A DNA stretch of 53,680 bases from Geobacteraceae bacterium (GTDB taxonomy: Bacteria; Desulfobacterota; Desulfuromonadia; Desulfuromonadales; BM103). Position 1 is the first letter of the stretch, and every line of letters starts with the position of its first letter. Under the pieces are notes generated by a model. The model ran no database searches and was not told where the DNA came from. It saw only the letters and a program-made list of their open reading frames with translations. The DNA lies in assembly GCA_024641085.1 (NCBI GenBank), contig JAHEDT010000019.1:1-53680 (forward strand), in the 5' to 3' direction. Positions 25,649-34,010 of this stretch are shown piece after piece. The translations under genes and the position numbers were made by a program.

Positions 25649-26395
25649 ATGGCTGCCAAGGAAAGAATCGACAAGCTGATGGTGCAGCGGCAATTGGCCG
25701 GTTCTCGTGAACGGGCCAGGGCACTGATCCTGGCCGGTCGGGTCGTCGTCGATGAGCAGACGATCGACAAGGTCGGCACCCAGGTCGATGTTGAAGCGTC
25801 AATTCGCCTGCGGGGAGAGGATATCCCCTACGTCTCTCGCGGCGGCCTTAAGCTGGCACGAGCCCTGGAGCTTTTCGCCATCGAGGTGGCCGGGCGCACG
25901 GCCATTGATGTCGGGGCTTCCACCGGCGGGTTTACCGATTGCCTGTTGCAAAACGGCGCGGTGCGGGTCTTTGCCGTTGATGTCGGTTACGGACAGCTGG
26001 CCTGGAAGTTGCGCGAAGACAGTCGGGTCGTTAATCTCGAGCGCACCAATATCCGCAACCTGACCGCTGTTCAGATCGGTGCCATTCCTGACCTGGCCGT
26101 GATCGACGCTTCATTCATCTCGCTGGAGAAAGTCCTGCCGGCGACTCTCGCCCTGCTCGCGTCGGGCAGCGATCTCGTGGCACTGATCAAGCCGCAGTTC
26201 GAAGTCGGCAGGGGACAGGTTGGCAAAGGTGGCGTTGTCCGCGATCCGCAGCAACACGCTCAAGTCGTCGAAAAGATCCGGCTGCTGGCAACCCAGCTTG
26301 GCTGCCAGGTCGTGAATCTTTGCGAAAGCCCGATTCTCGGTCCGAAGGGCAATCGTGAGTTCCTGATTCACCTGCGCAAGGAGATGCTTACATGA
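25649..26395 (+). CDS. tlyA: TlyA family rRNA methyltransferase
   Basis: This protein of 248 residues (from the ATG at 25649) has an N-terminal S4 RNA-binding domain (ERIDKLMVQRQLAGSRERA) and a C-terminal FtsJ-like methyltransferase. The SAM loop is DVGASTGGFTDCLL, and catalytic Lys/Asp residues lie in KPQFEVGR and VIDASFISLEKV. TlyA methylates 16S and/or 23S rRNA 2'-hydroxyls; the older label is hemolysin A. GTG codons at 25640 and 25646 are alternative starts, with GGAG at 25632. It overlaps the next gene by four bases. Confidence 0.9.
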   Translation: MAAKERIDKLMVQRQLAGSRERARALILAGRVVVDEQTIDKVGTQVDVEASIRLRGEDIPYVSRGGLKLARALELFAIEVAGRTAIDVGASTGGFTDCLLQNGAVRVFAVDVGYGQLAWKLREDSRVVNLERTNIRNLTAVQIGAIPDLAVIDASFISLEKVLPATLALLASGSDLVALIKPQFEVGRGQVGKGGVVRDPQQHAQVVEKIRLLATQLGCQVVNLCESPILGPKGNREFLIHLRKEMLT

Positions 26396-27162
26396 GTCAC
26401 CTGGCCTATTTTCTCGGTGCAGGTCCTGGCGATCCGGAACTGCTGACCCGCCGGGCAGAACGCTTGCTCAGGGAATGCCAGGTGGTTTACGTGTCACCGC
26501 TCTATGACCAGACCTTTGGTGAACTCCTCGCCGGCAAAGAACTTTTTATCCCCTTCGAGTACTATTTTGCCGACCTGACGACCCTGATCAGGGAGCAGCT
26601 GACCAAAGGACCGGTCGCTTTCCTGGTCCCGGGGGATATGACGTTTTATTCCCCTTTCCAGGCCCTGGTCGATGCGCTGGGCGATCAGGCCGTAGTCGTA
26701 CCGGGTGTTGGTTCCGCCAATGCCGCCTCGGCGCTGTTGAAGAAAACCCTGGACCTCCCCGGAATCAGCAGCCGCACTGTCCTGACATCGCCGCGCACCC
26801 TCGGTGAAGTTCCCGGTGCGCCGAGCATGAGAGATCTTGCTGCACCGGGAGTAACCCTGCTGATTTACATGAACAATCTACCCCTCGCAGATCTGGTTGA
26901 CCAGCTTCGACAAGGCTACGGTAAAGATGTGCCGATTGCTTTGGCTCACCGGGTCGGGCTGCCGGAAGAGGAGATCGTTCTGGCCACTCTCGATTCGATT
27001 CTGGACAAGGTCGGCTCGAGAGATTTCTTCAATCTCGACAATTCCAGTCGGAGGCCGGCCCTGACCCTGCTGTTGGTTGGTGAAAGCCTTACAGCGCAGG
27101 CCGATCCCACCTGGTGGGATTACCGTCGTGACCACATCTGGAAATTTCAGGATAAAAGCTGA
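26392..27162 (+). CDS. Tetrapyrrole-methylase family SAM-dependent methyltransferase
   Basis: This 256-residue protein has the precorrin-methylase opening GAGPGDPELLTRRAERLL, the middle VPGDMTFYSPFQALVDAL and VVPGVGSANAASALL, and the late NNLPLADLVDQL and AHRVGLPEEEIV. These resemble CbiF/CobM (precorrin-4 C11-methylase). No other cobalamin genes are near, and its partner is tlyA, so it may act outside B12 synthesis. It is coupled to tlyA by an ATGA overlap with AAGGAG upstream. Confidence 0.82.
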   Translation: MSHLAYFLGAGPGDPELLTRRAERLLRECQVVYVSPLYDQTFGELLAGKELFIPFEYYFADLTTLIREQLTKGPVAFLVPGDMTFYSPFQALVDALGDQAVVVPGVGSANAASALLKKTLDLPGISSRTVLTSPRTLGEVPGAPSMRDLAAPGVTLLIYMNNLPLADLVDQLRQGYGKDVPIALAHRVGLPEEEIVLATLDSILDKVGSRDFFNLDNSSRRPALTLLLVGESLTAQADPTWWDYRRDHIWKFQDKS

Positions 27163-27377
27163 CATGCATTTTATCACGCTTGTTGATATGCTCGTAATGG
27201 ACGACCTGTTTGTGGAGGGCGGGGCCGATGAGTGTTTCGGGTGCTCCCGACAGGTGGTCAGGGCGACTTGATTCTTATTGTAGGATACAGGGATAAACTG
27301 GCTGCACAGAGTAAATTCCCGGCAACGGCACGCTTGTGTCCTCGTCGGGCGGAGCTTTGCTTTCATGGGGGAACTGT

Positions 27378-27563
27378 ATGATAAATTTACTGGGTAGCGT
27401 AGAAGTCGAAGCTCTGGCGAGAGAAGAGAGCGTGCGTGGTGTGCTGGTGCGCATGGCTCTGAATCAGGCAGAGCAGGCTGACCGAGAGGAACTGGTGCTG
27501 CTGGAAAAGGCGCTGGAGCTGCTCCTGTCGCGTTTCCAGGCCCTGGAGGATGATGCCTCATGA
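27378..27563 (+). CDS. 61-residue protein coupled to a Rad50-like ATPase
   Basis: This small, acidic, helical protein (EVEALAREESVRGVLVRMAL, then a Leu/Glu-rich helix ending ALEDDAS) is not recognised. GGGGGAA precedes its ATG and its stop overlaps the ATPase start as ATGA, so the two are made together. The heptad-like leucines suggest it binds a coiled coil, perhaps that of the ATPase. This is inference; no family match is known to me. The 215 bases upstream hold no other gene. Confidence 0.6.
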   Translation: MINLLGSVEVEALAREESVRGVLVRMALNQAEQADREELVLLEKALELLLSRFQALEDDAS

Positions 27564-29713
27564 TTCTGCGCAGCATAGAACTCGAGAACTTCGGCAGGTT
27601 CCGCAGCCAGACCGTGGAGTTCCGGCGTGGCATGAACCTGGTGATTGGCCCCAACGAAGCTGGCAAGTCAACCCTGGCCGAAGCTGTTCCGGCCGTGCTG
27701 TTCGGTTCCGACCGTCTGGAAAAGTTCAAACCCTGGGGGCGCAACGCCTGCAGTGCGGCGCTGTTTTTTGAAGGCCGTGGCCGTACCATCCAGGTCAAGC
27801 GCAACCTGGTCACGGATGACGTCGAACTGGTCGAGAAAGACGACCTTTATCATGTCTTGTCGCAATTTTCAGGAAAGGTTCCGCTGCGTGGCCGTAGTGC
27901 TGCCAGTCGCGAGTACCGCGACCTGCTGGAATCTTTGCTGGGGGTCTCCGACGAGGGACTTTTCCGGGCAACCTATTTCTTTGGTCACCATCCCCAGGAG
28001 TGGAACGGTGATGAGCTTGCGCAAAAGCTGCGATCGCTGGTCAGTGGGACCGCTGAAACGGACTATGCCGAGATCCTTGACGGGCTGCTCGAGGAACATT
28101 TCGCCCTGACCCGCAGCAATCCCTGGGGGCGTGATAAGCAGCGCGATCGAGAATACGAGGAAGTCTGTCAGCAGTTGGCACAGCAGGGTGGTGCCGAAGC
28201 GGTACCAGTTTTCGTGGAGCTTGACAACAACGCTGAGCTTGCAGGTCAGATTGAACAGTTGACCGGTGAACTGGATCACGACCGCCAGGAATATGCAAAA
28301 GGGCTGCGCTATATCGAACGCGTCCGCCGCCAAGCAGAAGAGTCGTCCGGGACCGTCACACCGGTAGTCGCTTCTCCACCGCCGTCGCGCCCGGTTCCCC
28401 CGGCCAATACCGGGTCCCTGTCAGAACAACTCGTTGCCGCCGGTCTGCCGAAAAATCCACCCCGCGAATTGCCGGAAATGCTTTCCGAAGCGGCCGAAAT
28501 CAGACAAGAACTTGCCACCCTTCAGCAGCCTTACGCGGCGCTGGGCAATCGCGAAAAGCATGTCCCCAAGGTTCCCTGGCTGGTGCTTTCCAGTCTGGTC
28601 GCGGTGCTGCTGGTCGTGGTTGCCGTTGCCTGGTGGCAGGATTTCCAGCTTCTCTGGATCGCAGTCGCAGCTGCATTATGCAGCGGCATGCTCTTGGGCT
28701 GGGGCGGCTGGCGCCATGTGGCCCGGAACAAAGCGCTTGCCGAATGCCTTAAAGAACGCAACCGGCTTGACCAGAAGAAGCACACCGCCCAGCAGCGCCA
28801 GGCCGACTTGAGTGAACGCTGCGAATTTCTCGGCCTGCCTTCATCTGCTATCGACCTGGTCAGGCTGCAGAAACAGGTTGCCGCTCACCGTGACTTGCTC
28901 GCCAACTTCTGGAGTGGCGGGGAGGCTGCTGTTGATGGGCCGGGCAGCTCGGCTCAGGGCGGCACCGGAGCTGTCGTATCAGATGTGCCCAGTGCTTCGC
29001 TTGACGCCAACCTGGCCGGAGAAGAGCTGGCGAAGCTGGAAACGCGCATGGCTGAATTCGAGGCCGATTTAAAGCGCAAGGAAGAGCGCCTGCAGGATTT
29101 GGCCAGGCAGCTGGCGGAGGCCCCTGCCGAGTCGTCTCGGCAGGCCGTGACCCCGGCCTCGAAGCTGTTCGCTCGCAAGCGCGATCTGGAGGGACGTATT
29201 GCAGTTCTGCGCAAGGCTGTCAACCTGCTCGCCGAGGCGGTCGATGAGTTCGGAAAATCGCACCTGGTGCACTTGAACGACGAGGCGGGCAAGCTGTTCG
29301 GTAAGATAACCGGCGGGCGTTATGCGGCTTTGAAGCTCGATGAGAACATGACACCATCGGTTCAGGTCGATAGCCGGCGCTGGATGTCTTTTGACCACTT
29401 CAGCAGAGGGACCGTCGACGCCATCTACCTGGCGCTGCGCATTGCCTTGGCAAAAGTCCGCAACGATGGGCGCTCGCTGCCGTTGATGCTCGATGACCCG
29501 TTCGTGCACCTCGACCAGAAACGTCTGGCGACTGCGCTCAACCTGGTCGACCTGGCTGCGGCTGATGGACAATTGATCCTCTTTAGTCATAATATGGAAC
29601 TAGGCAAGCGTGCGGCGCGTGAGCGCTGGCACGTCGTCCCCCTCGACGGGGATTCTGCCGTTGCCAGCCCCGAGGAAGGAGACGAACATGTCGGACAGCT
29701 GCATCTTCTGTAA
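27560..29713 (+). CDS. Membrane-spanning SMC/Rad50-like (YhaN-type) AAA ATPase
   Basis: This 717-residue ABC-class ATPase has its halves at the two ends. The Walker A loop is GPNEAGKS (residues 30-37) after FGRFRSQTVEF. A signature-like FSRGTVDAIYLALRIAL lies near 613 and Walker B LPLMLDDPFVHLD near 640-650. Between them are charged coiled coils broken by two adjacent membrane helices (about 338-360 and 366-388), the YhaN hallmark. YhaN normally pairs with a YhaO/Mre11-like phosphoesterase, but here only a 61-residue protein precedes it. A role in DNA-end or membrane-linked repair is family inference. Confidence 0.8.
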   Translation: MILRSIELENFGRFRSQTVEFRRGMNLVIGPNEAGKSTLAEAVPAVLFGSDRLEKFKPWGRNACSAALFFEGRGRTIQVKRNLVTDDVELVEKDDLYHVLSQFSGKVPLRGRSAASREYRDLLESLLGVSDEGLFRATYFFGHHPQEWNGDELAQKLRSLVSGTAETDYAEILDGLLEEHFALTRSNPWGRDKQRDREYEEVCQQLAQQGGAEAVPVFVELDNNAELAGQIEQLTGELDHDRQEYAKGLRYIERVRRQAEESSGTVTPVVASPPPSRPVPPANTGSLSEQLVAAGLPKNPPRELPEMLSEAAEIRQELATLQQPYAALGNREKHVPKVPWLVLSSLVAVLLVVVAVAWWQDFQLLWIAVAAALCSGMLLGWGGWRHVARNKALAECLKERNRLDQKKHTAQQRQADLSERCEFLGLPSSAIDLVRLQKQVAAHRDLLANFWSGGEAAVDGPGSSAQGGTGAVVSDVPSASLDANLAGEELAKLETRMAEFEADLKRKEERLQDLARQLAEAPAESSRQAVTPASKLFARKRDLEGRIAVLRKAVNLLAEAVDEFGKSHLVHLNDEAGKLFGKITGGRYAALKLDENMTPSVQVDSRRWMSFDHFSRGTVDAIYLALRIALAKVRNDGRSLPLMLDDPFVHLDQKRLATALNLVDLAAADGQLILFSHNMELGKRAARERWHVVPLDGDSAVASPEEGDEHVGQLHLL

Positions 29714-30035
29714 GATTATTGCCGGAGAGATCCCGGGGAAGTGCGTCTACCAGGATGACCAGCTGGTCGCTCTAGAAGATATCAACCCCCAGGCCCCGCA
29801 CCATATTCTTATCGTACCACGCAAGCATATCCGTACGACCCTCGATTTGACGACCGCTGACAATGCCCTGATCGGCCGCGTCTTCCAGGTGGCCGGCAAA
29901 ATCGCCCATGACATGGGATTCTCGGAGGATGGCTTCCGGATCGTCAATAATTGCAACGAAGCTGGCGGCCAGGTCGTCTGGCACATCCACTTTCATCTGC
30001 TTGGCGGTCGCGATATGAACTGGCCTCCCGGATGA
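29688..30035 (+). CDS. HIT family nucleotide hydrolase (HinT-like)
   Basis: This 115-residue protein has the zinc cysteines C5 and C8 (CIFCKI) and the histidine triad at His99, 101 and 103 (VWHIHFHLLGG). These proteins split nucleoside phosphoramidates such as AMP-lysine. The start at 29688 follows GAGGAAGGAGA and lies 26 bases inside the ATPase gene, so the two are probably coupled. The normal HinT length and ending (GRDMNWPPG) make the family call firm. Confidence 0.93.
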   Translation: MSDSCIFCKIIAGEIPGKCVYQDDQLVALEDINPQAPHHILIVPRKHIRTTLDLTTADNALIGRVFQVAGKIAHDMGFSEDGFRIVNNCNEAGGQVVWHIHFHLLGGRDMNWPPG

Positions 30036-30136
30036 GAGCCTGACCGACGCAATTTAACCTCAATGTCGCAACATGGTTGCGAGTCCGCATGTTCTGATTT
30101 ACTATCGCATGACTCTTTGCATGGACGCACAGCTGC

Positions 30137-31624
30137 ATGAACAGTACTCTCCAGCCGATAGCCCAGCCAGAAGCAACGGCAAACTATGATGACAAACGAC
30201 AGCAGCGCCTGATCAACGAGATCATGGAGCTGCTGGTTACGCATTACGGCGGCAGCCTCAGCGAAAAGAAACTCGACGAGTCGATTGACGACCTGCAGAA
30301 GGCGATCAGCCTGGCTCAGGAGGCCCATCGTCAACAGCTGCGCAAGTCTGGTGAACCGTATTTTTTCCACCCTTTGCGCGTGGCTCACCTGGCCGCCCGT
30401 TACTGGATGGACTTTGCTTCGGTCATTGCCGCGCTACTGCACGATGTCGTCGAAGATACACCAACATCTCTTGAAGATGTCGCGGCAATGTTCGGTATGG
30501 AGATCGGCCTGCTGGTTGACGGTCTGACCAAGGTTGATGACGATTTGCTCAGCCGCAGCATCCTCAAGGAACAGACCTACCGGAAGCAGGTGCTCCTGGC
30601 GGTCCGGGATGTAAGGGTGCTCTGTCTGAAGTTCTGGGACCGGATCGACAACCTGCAGACCATACAGGCCCTGAATCCCGAGAAGCAGCGCCTGATTGCC
30701 GAAGAGACCCGCACCATCTATGTCCCCCTGGCCAGGCATCTCGGCATGGGGCGGGTGGCCACGGAACTGGATGCCCTTTCCCTGACGATTCTCTACCCGA
30801 AGCGTGCCGTGCGTTATGACCTTGCGGTCAATGAGCTGCGAGGCTATTACGAATCGATCCTTGGCCGCATACGTTCTGAAGTCCACAACATTCTCGAACA
30901 CTCCAAAATCGACGCTCTGGTCAAGGACCGCTGGCGCCCGTTTTCCATCGCGGCCGCACGGATGACCGCCCGTGGTTTACCGACGCTCTATACCCTGGAC
31001 ATCCTGGTCGATCGTTCCATGGATGCTTACCATGCCCTCGGCCTGCTGCATCGCCTCTACCCACCGATTCCCGGCAAGCTGCGTGACCATCTGAATGTCC
31101 CCTCGCAGTACGGATACCAGGCCCTGAAGACCAGTGTACAGGCCGGCGAGGTTCGTCTGCGGGTCGAAATTACCACACGCAAGCTGTCGCGCTTCAACGA
31201 CGCCGGTGTCCTGGCGCCGGGCTTCGAATTTCGCAGCTCGAACTTCGAAGACCTGATGCAGTCGCTCATCGAAGGGGAGTCAGCATTCGATATGGAGAGC
31301 CTGCGCCTGGCTTCCGCTTCGATCCAGGTTTATACGCCGCTGGGCGATGTCCGTTTGCTACCGGAGGGGAGCAGCGCCCTGGACTTTGCGTTCAATATTC
31401 ATGAACAGCTTGGTCTGCATGCTGTTCGCGTACGCATTAATGGTAAAACACGGCTGCTCAAGGCCCGCCTCATGGACGGAGATCAAGTCGATGTCGAAAC
31501 AGCCGACCGCCCGACAGTACTGCCGAAGTGGCTGGAGTGGGCGGTTACGCCACGCGCCCGCAACAGTATCCGCCGTTACCTGCGCTCGAAAGTCAAACAG
31601 CCGCGAAGCAGCGACAAGCCGTAG
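30137..31624 (+). CDS. Short RelA/SpoT homologue, hydrolase intact, synthetase degenerate
   Basis: This 495-residue RSH protein has a (p)ppGpp hydrolase domain with all key residues: His78 in GEPYFFHP, HDVVED at 102-107 and DRIDN at 168-172. The synthetase-like domain has lost essential positions: the usual YDL Asp reads YTL, GYQSLHT reads GYQALKT, and the EIQIRT motif is not recognisable. A TGS domain (VYTPLGDVRLLPEGSSALDFAF) ends the protein; the helical and ACT parts of long RSH are absent. It is likely a hydrolase or regulator only. Confidence 0.85.
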   Translation: MNSTLQPIAQPEATANYDDKRQQRLINEIMELLVTHYGGSLSEKKLDESIDDLQKAISLAQEAHRQQLRKSGEPYFFHPLRVAHLAARYWMDFASVIAALLHDVVEDTPTSLEDVAAMFGMEIGLLVDGLTKVDDDLLSRSILKEQTYRKQVLLAVRDVRVLCLKFWDRIDNLQTIQALNPEKQRLIAEETRTIYVPLARHLGMGRVATELDALSLTILYPKRAVRYDLAVNELRGYYESILGRIRSEVHNILEHSKIDALVKDRWRPFSIAAARMTARGLPTLYTLDILVDRSMDAYHALGLLHRLYPPIPGKLRDHLNVPSQYGYQALKTSVQAGEVRLRVEITTRKLSRFNDAGVLAPGFEFRSSNFEDLMQSLIEGESAFDMESLRLASASIQVYTPLGDVRLLPEGSSALDFAFNIHEQLGLHAVRVRINGKTRLLKARLMDGDQVDVETADRPTVLPKWLEWAVTPRARNSIRRYLRSKVKQPRSSDKP

Positions 31625-32699
31625 CCTTTTACGGCGCGGCTTCCCTTTCGGACTGCTGCTTCTGCTCCTGCTGTCCGCAACTCCCGCCTGGACAGACCAG
31701 GCCAACGTTTTCATCTACCACCGCTTCAACGATGACCGCTATCCCTCGACCAACACCTCCGTCGTGGACTTCCAGGCACAGTTGGATCTGCTGCAGCGGG
31801 AGCAGTTCACTGTTCTTAACCTCGGCCAGATCGTGGCCAGATTGCAGGCGGGGGAGAGCCTGCCGCCGCGTTGTGCCGTCATCACGGTCGATGATGCCTA
31901 CCAATCCTTCCTGAGTGATGGCTGGCCGCTGCTGAAACGCTACGGCTTCCCAGTCACCCTGTTCGTCACTACGGATACGGTTGGGGGCGGAGACTACCTC
32001 TCCTGGCAGGAACTGGCCGGGTTGCAGCAGGAAGGCGTTGAAATTGGCAACCACTCGGCCAGCCACGCCCATCTCCTGGACCGGTCGCGTGCGGAGAGTG
32101 TTCCCGAATGGTCCGCGCGGGTAACCGCAGATATCAGGCGTGCCCAGCGGGCGCTTAGGGAGCATCTAGGCTCTGCACCGCAGCTGTTCGCCTATCCCTA
32201 TGGCGAATTCGATCCGACCCTGGCCCGGCTGATCAAAAGTGCAGGCTTTGCCGCGGCCTTTGGCCAGCAGTCCGGTGTTATTACCGCGGGTCAGGACTTC
32301 TTCCGTTTGCCGCGTTTTGCGGTGGGTGGTGCCCACGCGTCCCTCGACGAATTCCGCAGCAAGCTTTTCATGCATCATCTGCCGATCAGGGTTATAGAAC
32401 CAGAAAGCACTGTTATTGTAGACAATAACCCGCCGATATTAACATTTTACATGAATAGCGAGGGGTTAGAAGAAAGCTCACTGCGCTGTTTCGCGGCGGG
32501 TTCATCAGAGTGCACGATCAACAAGCTTAATGGCAATGATGGGGTCTACGTGGCAAAAGCGCTGCACCCGATAACCGGCCGGCGCAGCAAGTACACTTTG
32601 ACGGCGAGGAGTGTGGGCGGTGGGGCGTGGTACTGGTTCAGTCAGCTATGGATTCGCCCAGACGTTGGCGAGGTGGCCGATCATTCTGTTCCGCGTTGA
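31491..32699 (+). CDS. Secreted polysaccharide deacetylase (NodB domain)
   Basis: This protein has a NodB deacetylase domain with TVDDAY (motif 1, near residue 130), the metal histidines in NHSASH (motif 2, near 188) and FAYPYGEFD (motif 3). A C-terminal beta domain ends WYWFSQLWI. A signal peptide (FPFGLLLLLLLSATPA) begins only about 50 residues in. The nearest standard start is the ATG at 31491, with GGAG upstream, 134 bases inside the RSH gene. No closer ATG, GTG or TTG exists. It likely deacetylates peptidoglycan or exopolysaccharide in the periplasm. Confidence 0.8.
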   Translation: MSKQPTARQYCRSGWSGRLRHAPATVSAVTCARKSNSREAATSRSLLRRGFPFGLLLLLLLSATPAWTDQANVFIYHRFNDDRYPSTNTSVVDFQAQLDLLQREQFTVLNLGQIVARLQAGESLPPRCAVITVDDAYQSFLSDGWPLLKRYGFPVTLFVTTDTVGGGDYLSWQELAGLQQEGVEIGNHSASHAHLLDRSRAESVPEWSARVTADIRRAQRALREHLGSAPQLFAYPYGEFDPTLARLIKSAGFAAAFGQQSGVITAGQDFFRLPRFAVGGAHASLDEFRSKLFMHHLPIRVIEPESTVIVDNNPPILTFYMNSEGLEESSLRCFAAGSSECTINKLNGNDGVYVAKALHPITGRRSKYTLTARSVGGGAWYWFSQLWIRPDVGEVADHSVPR

Positions 32700-33677
32700 G
32701 AAAAGACCGCTGCCCGTGGTGCTGATGCTGGTCAGTATCTCCTTCACCGGTGGGCGGCGCAGAGACGCGCTGTTGACCTTGGACAGCTTGTTATGACGAA
32801 TCATGGCCTGGATTTCGCTGATATACTCTTCGCCGCGCTCTGAATAGTTTTGCAGACCATGTGCCAGGGCAATCCCGGTCACCGGCTGTTTTGTGCTGCG
32901 CAAGTTCTCCCTGATCTGGCGCAGCTTTGCATAGGCCCCATTGCGGTTGAGGTTGTTCATGTAGCTGCGGATCGATGCAAAGATACTGCTGAATTTACGG
33001 ACTTCGTAAGTCTCACCATCCGGTCGGCCTTCGGGTACTATTCCGGAACCGGTTCTGTAGGTCCATTCACCAAACAGGTTGTTGCCTATTTGCGCAAACC
33101 TGGACGTCCCCCAGGCGGACTCGTTGGCTGCCTGGGCCAGAACCAGGGAGGGCGGAATGGTGTCTACCCTGCGCAACAGGTGTGATCGGGTGCGGTGGTC
33201 GTTCAACGGGTTGCCACGTATACCGTAGCGGGCCATGATATCTTCGAGGCGTTTCTGGTCGCCGGATCTGGTTTCCATGACCCTGCTTCTTGCCAGAATC
33301 TGCAGGATGTTCTCTCGCTCCCTGGCGATTTCCTGGTTGGCCAGCAAAATCATCGGCAGGAGACCCATGAAGAAAGCCAGCTTCTTGTCTGTCGTACTGA
33401 CTGAACCGTTGAGGTCGGAGGGGATGCCTTCGAGGATAAACGGCGGAACGCCGTTCTCGAGCTGTGCCCAGTTGTAGTCGAGAGTCTGGAACAGAGCCTG
33501 CAGTCCCAGTGTCGTCTCAGGACGTATGGTTTCCGGACGAATAGTCTCCGGGCGGCTCAGGTTGAGAACCTGTACGGAGTCCGCGATTGCCGGGCTGCTC
33601 CAGGTGATGGCCAGGAACAGGGCGGGGATGAGCATCAATGCTCTGCGGGTCAGTATGGCCGGGCCTGATGGGGTCAT
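32646..33677 (-). CDS. Bax-like glucosaminidase domain protein
   Basis: This 343-residue exported protein has a signal sequence (MLIPALFLAITWSSPAIA). A tandem RPETI linker near residue 43 follows, then a helical middle, and a glucosaminidase domain with the catalytic Glu in QAANESAWGTSRFA and GNNLFGEWTYRTG. E. coli Bax is the named relative. It probably cuts peptidoglycan glycan strands. Its 3' end overlaps the convergent deacetylase gene by 54 bases, so both cell-wall genes share a terminus. Confidence 0.87.
   Translation of the reverse strand: MTPSGPAILTRRALMLIPALFLAITWSSPAIADSVQVLNLSRPETIRPETIRPETTLGLQALFQTLDYNWAQLENGVPPFILEGIPSDLNGSVSTTDKKLAFFMGLLPMILLANQEIARERENILQILARSRVMETRSGDQKRLEDIMARYGIRGNPLNDHRTRSHLLRRVDTIPPSLVLAQAANESAWGTSRFAQIGNNLFGEWTYRTGSGIVPEGRPDGETYEVRKFSSIFASIRSYMNNLNRNGAYAKLRQIRENLRSTKQPVTGIALAHGLQNYSERGEEYISEIQAMIRHNKLSKVNSASLRRPPVKEILTSISTTGSGLFSTRNRMIGHLANVWANP
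33510..33554 (-). repeat. Triple 15-base tandem repeat in the Bax-like gene
   Basis: Three 15-base units at 33540-33554, 33525-33539 and 33510-33524 encode RPETI, RPETI and RPETT. Third-codon changes between units show the repeat is not brand new. It lies in the linker after the signal peptide. Confidence 0.85.
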
Positions 33678-34010
33678 GTTGTCTTGATTTGCCTTTTAAT
33701 GAGTACTGATCCCGTGGCGGCATCAATCGCTTGTTGATAACGGGGACTCACCCCCCGCGGGCTGCTTGCCCATGCCTATGCTGTGGCTTGGTTCAAACGT
33801 CTTCGAGTGAATTGGCGCACAGGAGGCCAAAGCTCCGGTTAAAGTTCAAGCCGGCCCTCTTGAACCATGGACTCTTCCGTCAGCCGGAGGCCGGCTCCTC
33901 TGCCGCTTGCTGCACGGCCGGTTAACGATATATTCTAACATGCATGTTTTTCTGTCGACAAGCACCTGTTGATCTCCTGTCGATCGTCAATGCCTGACAA
34001 AGGAGGCTCT
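33678..34010. other. Intergenic region between the Bax-like gene and yjbQ
   Basis: These 333 bases hold no credible gene. They contain two small inverted repeats (GTTCAAG/CTTGAAC at 33844-33865 and AGCCGG/CCGGCT at 33882-33896), a promoter-like pair and a 12-base palindrome. The stretch near 33750-33795 faintly resembles the start of the dispersed repeat (GGCTTGGTTC), but the match is too short to call. Confidence 0.5.
33907..33948 (+). promoter_or_regulatory. Candidate yjbQ promoter with palindromic operator
   Basis: TTGCTG (33907-33912) and TATATT (33929-33934) are 16 bases apart, which fits a sigma70-type promoter. The perfect palindrome AACATGCATGTT (33937-33948) sits right at the expected transcription start, where a repressor could bind. 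Confidence 0.4.

Noticed and set aside
26878-27813. 311-codon minus-strand open frame crossing the gap before the ATPase gene
   Set aside because: It overlaps two real genes on the other strand, has unlikely composition and no start signal.
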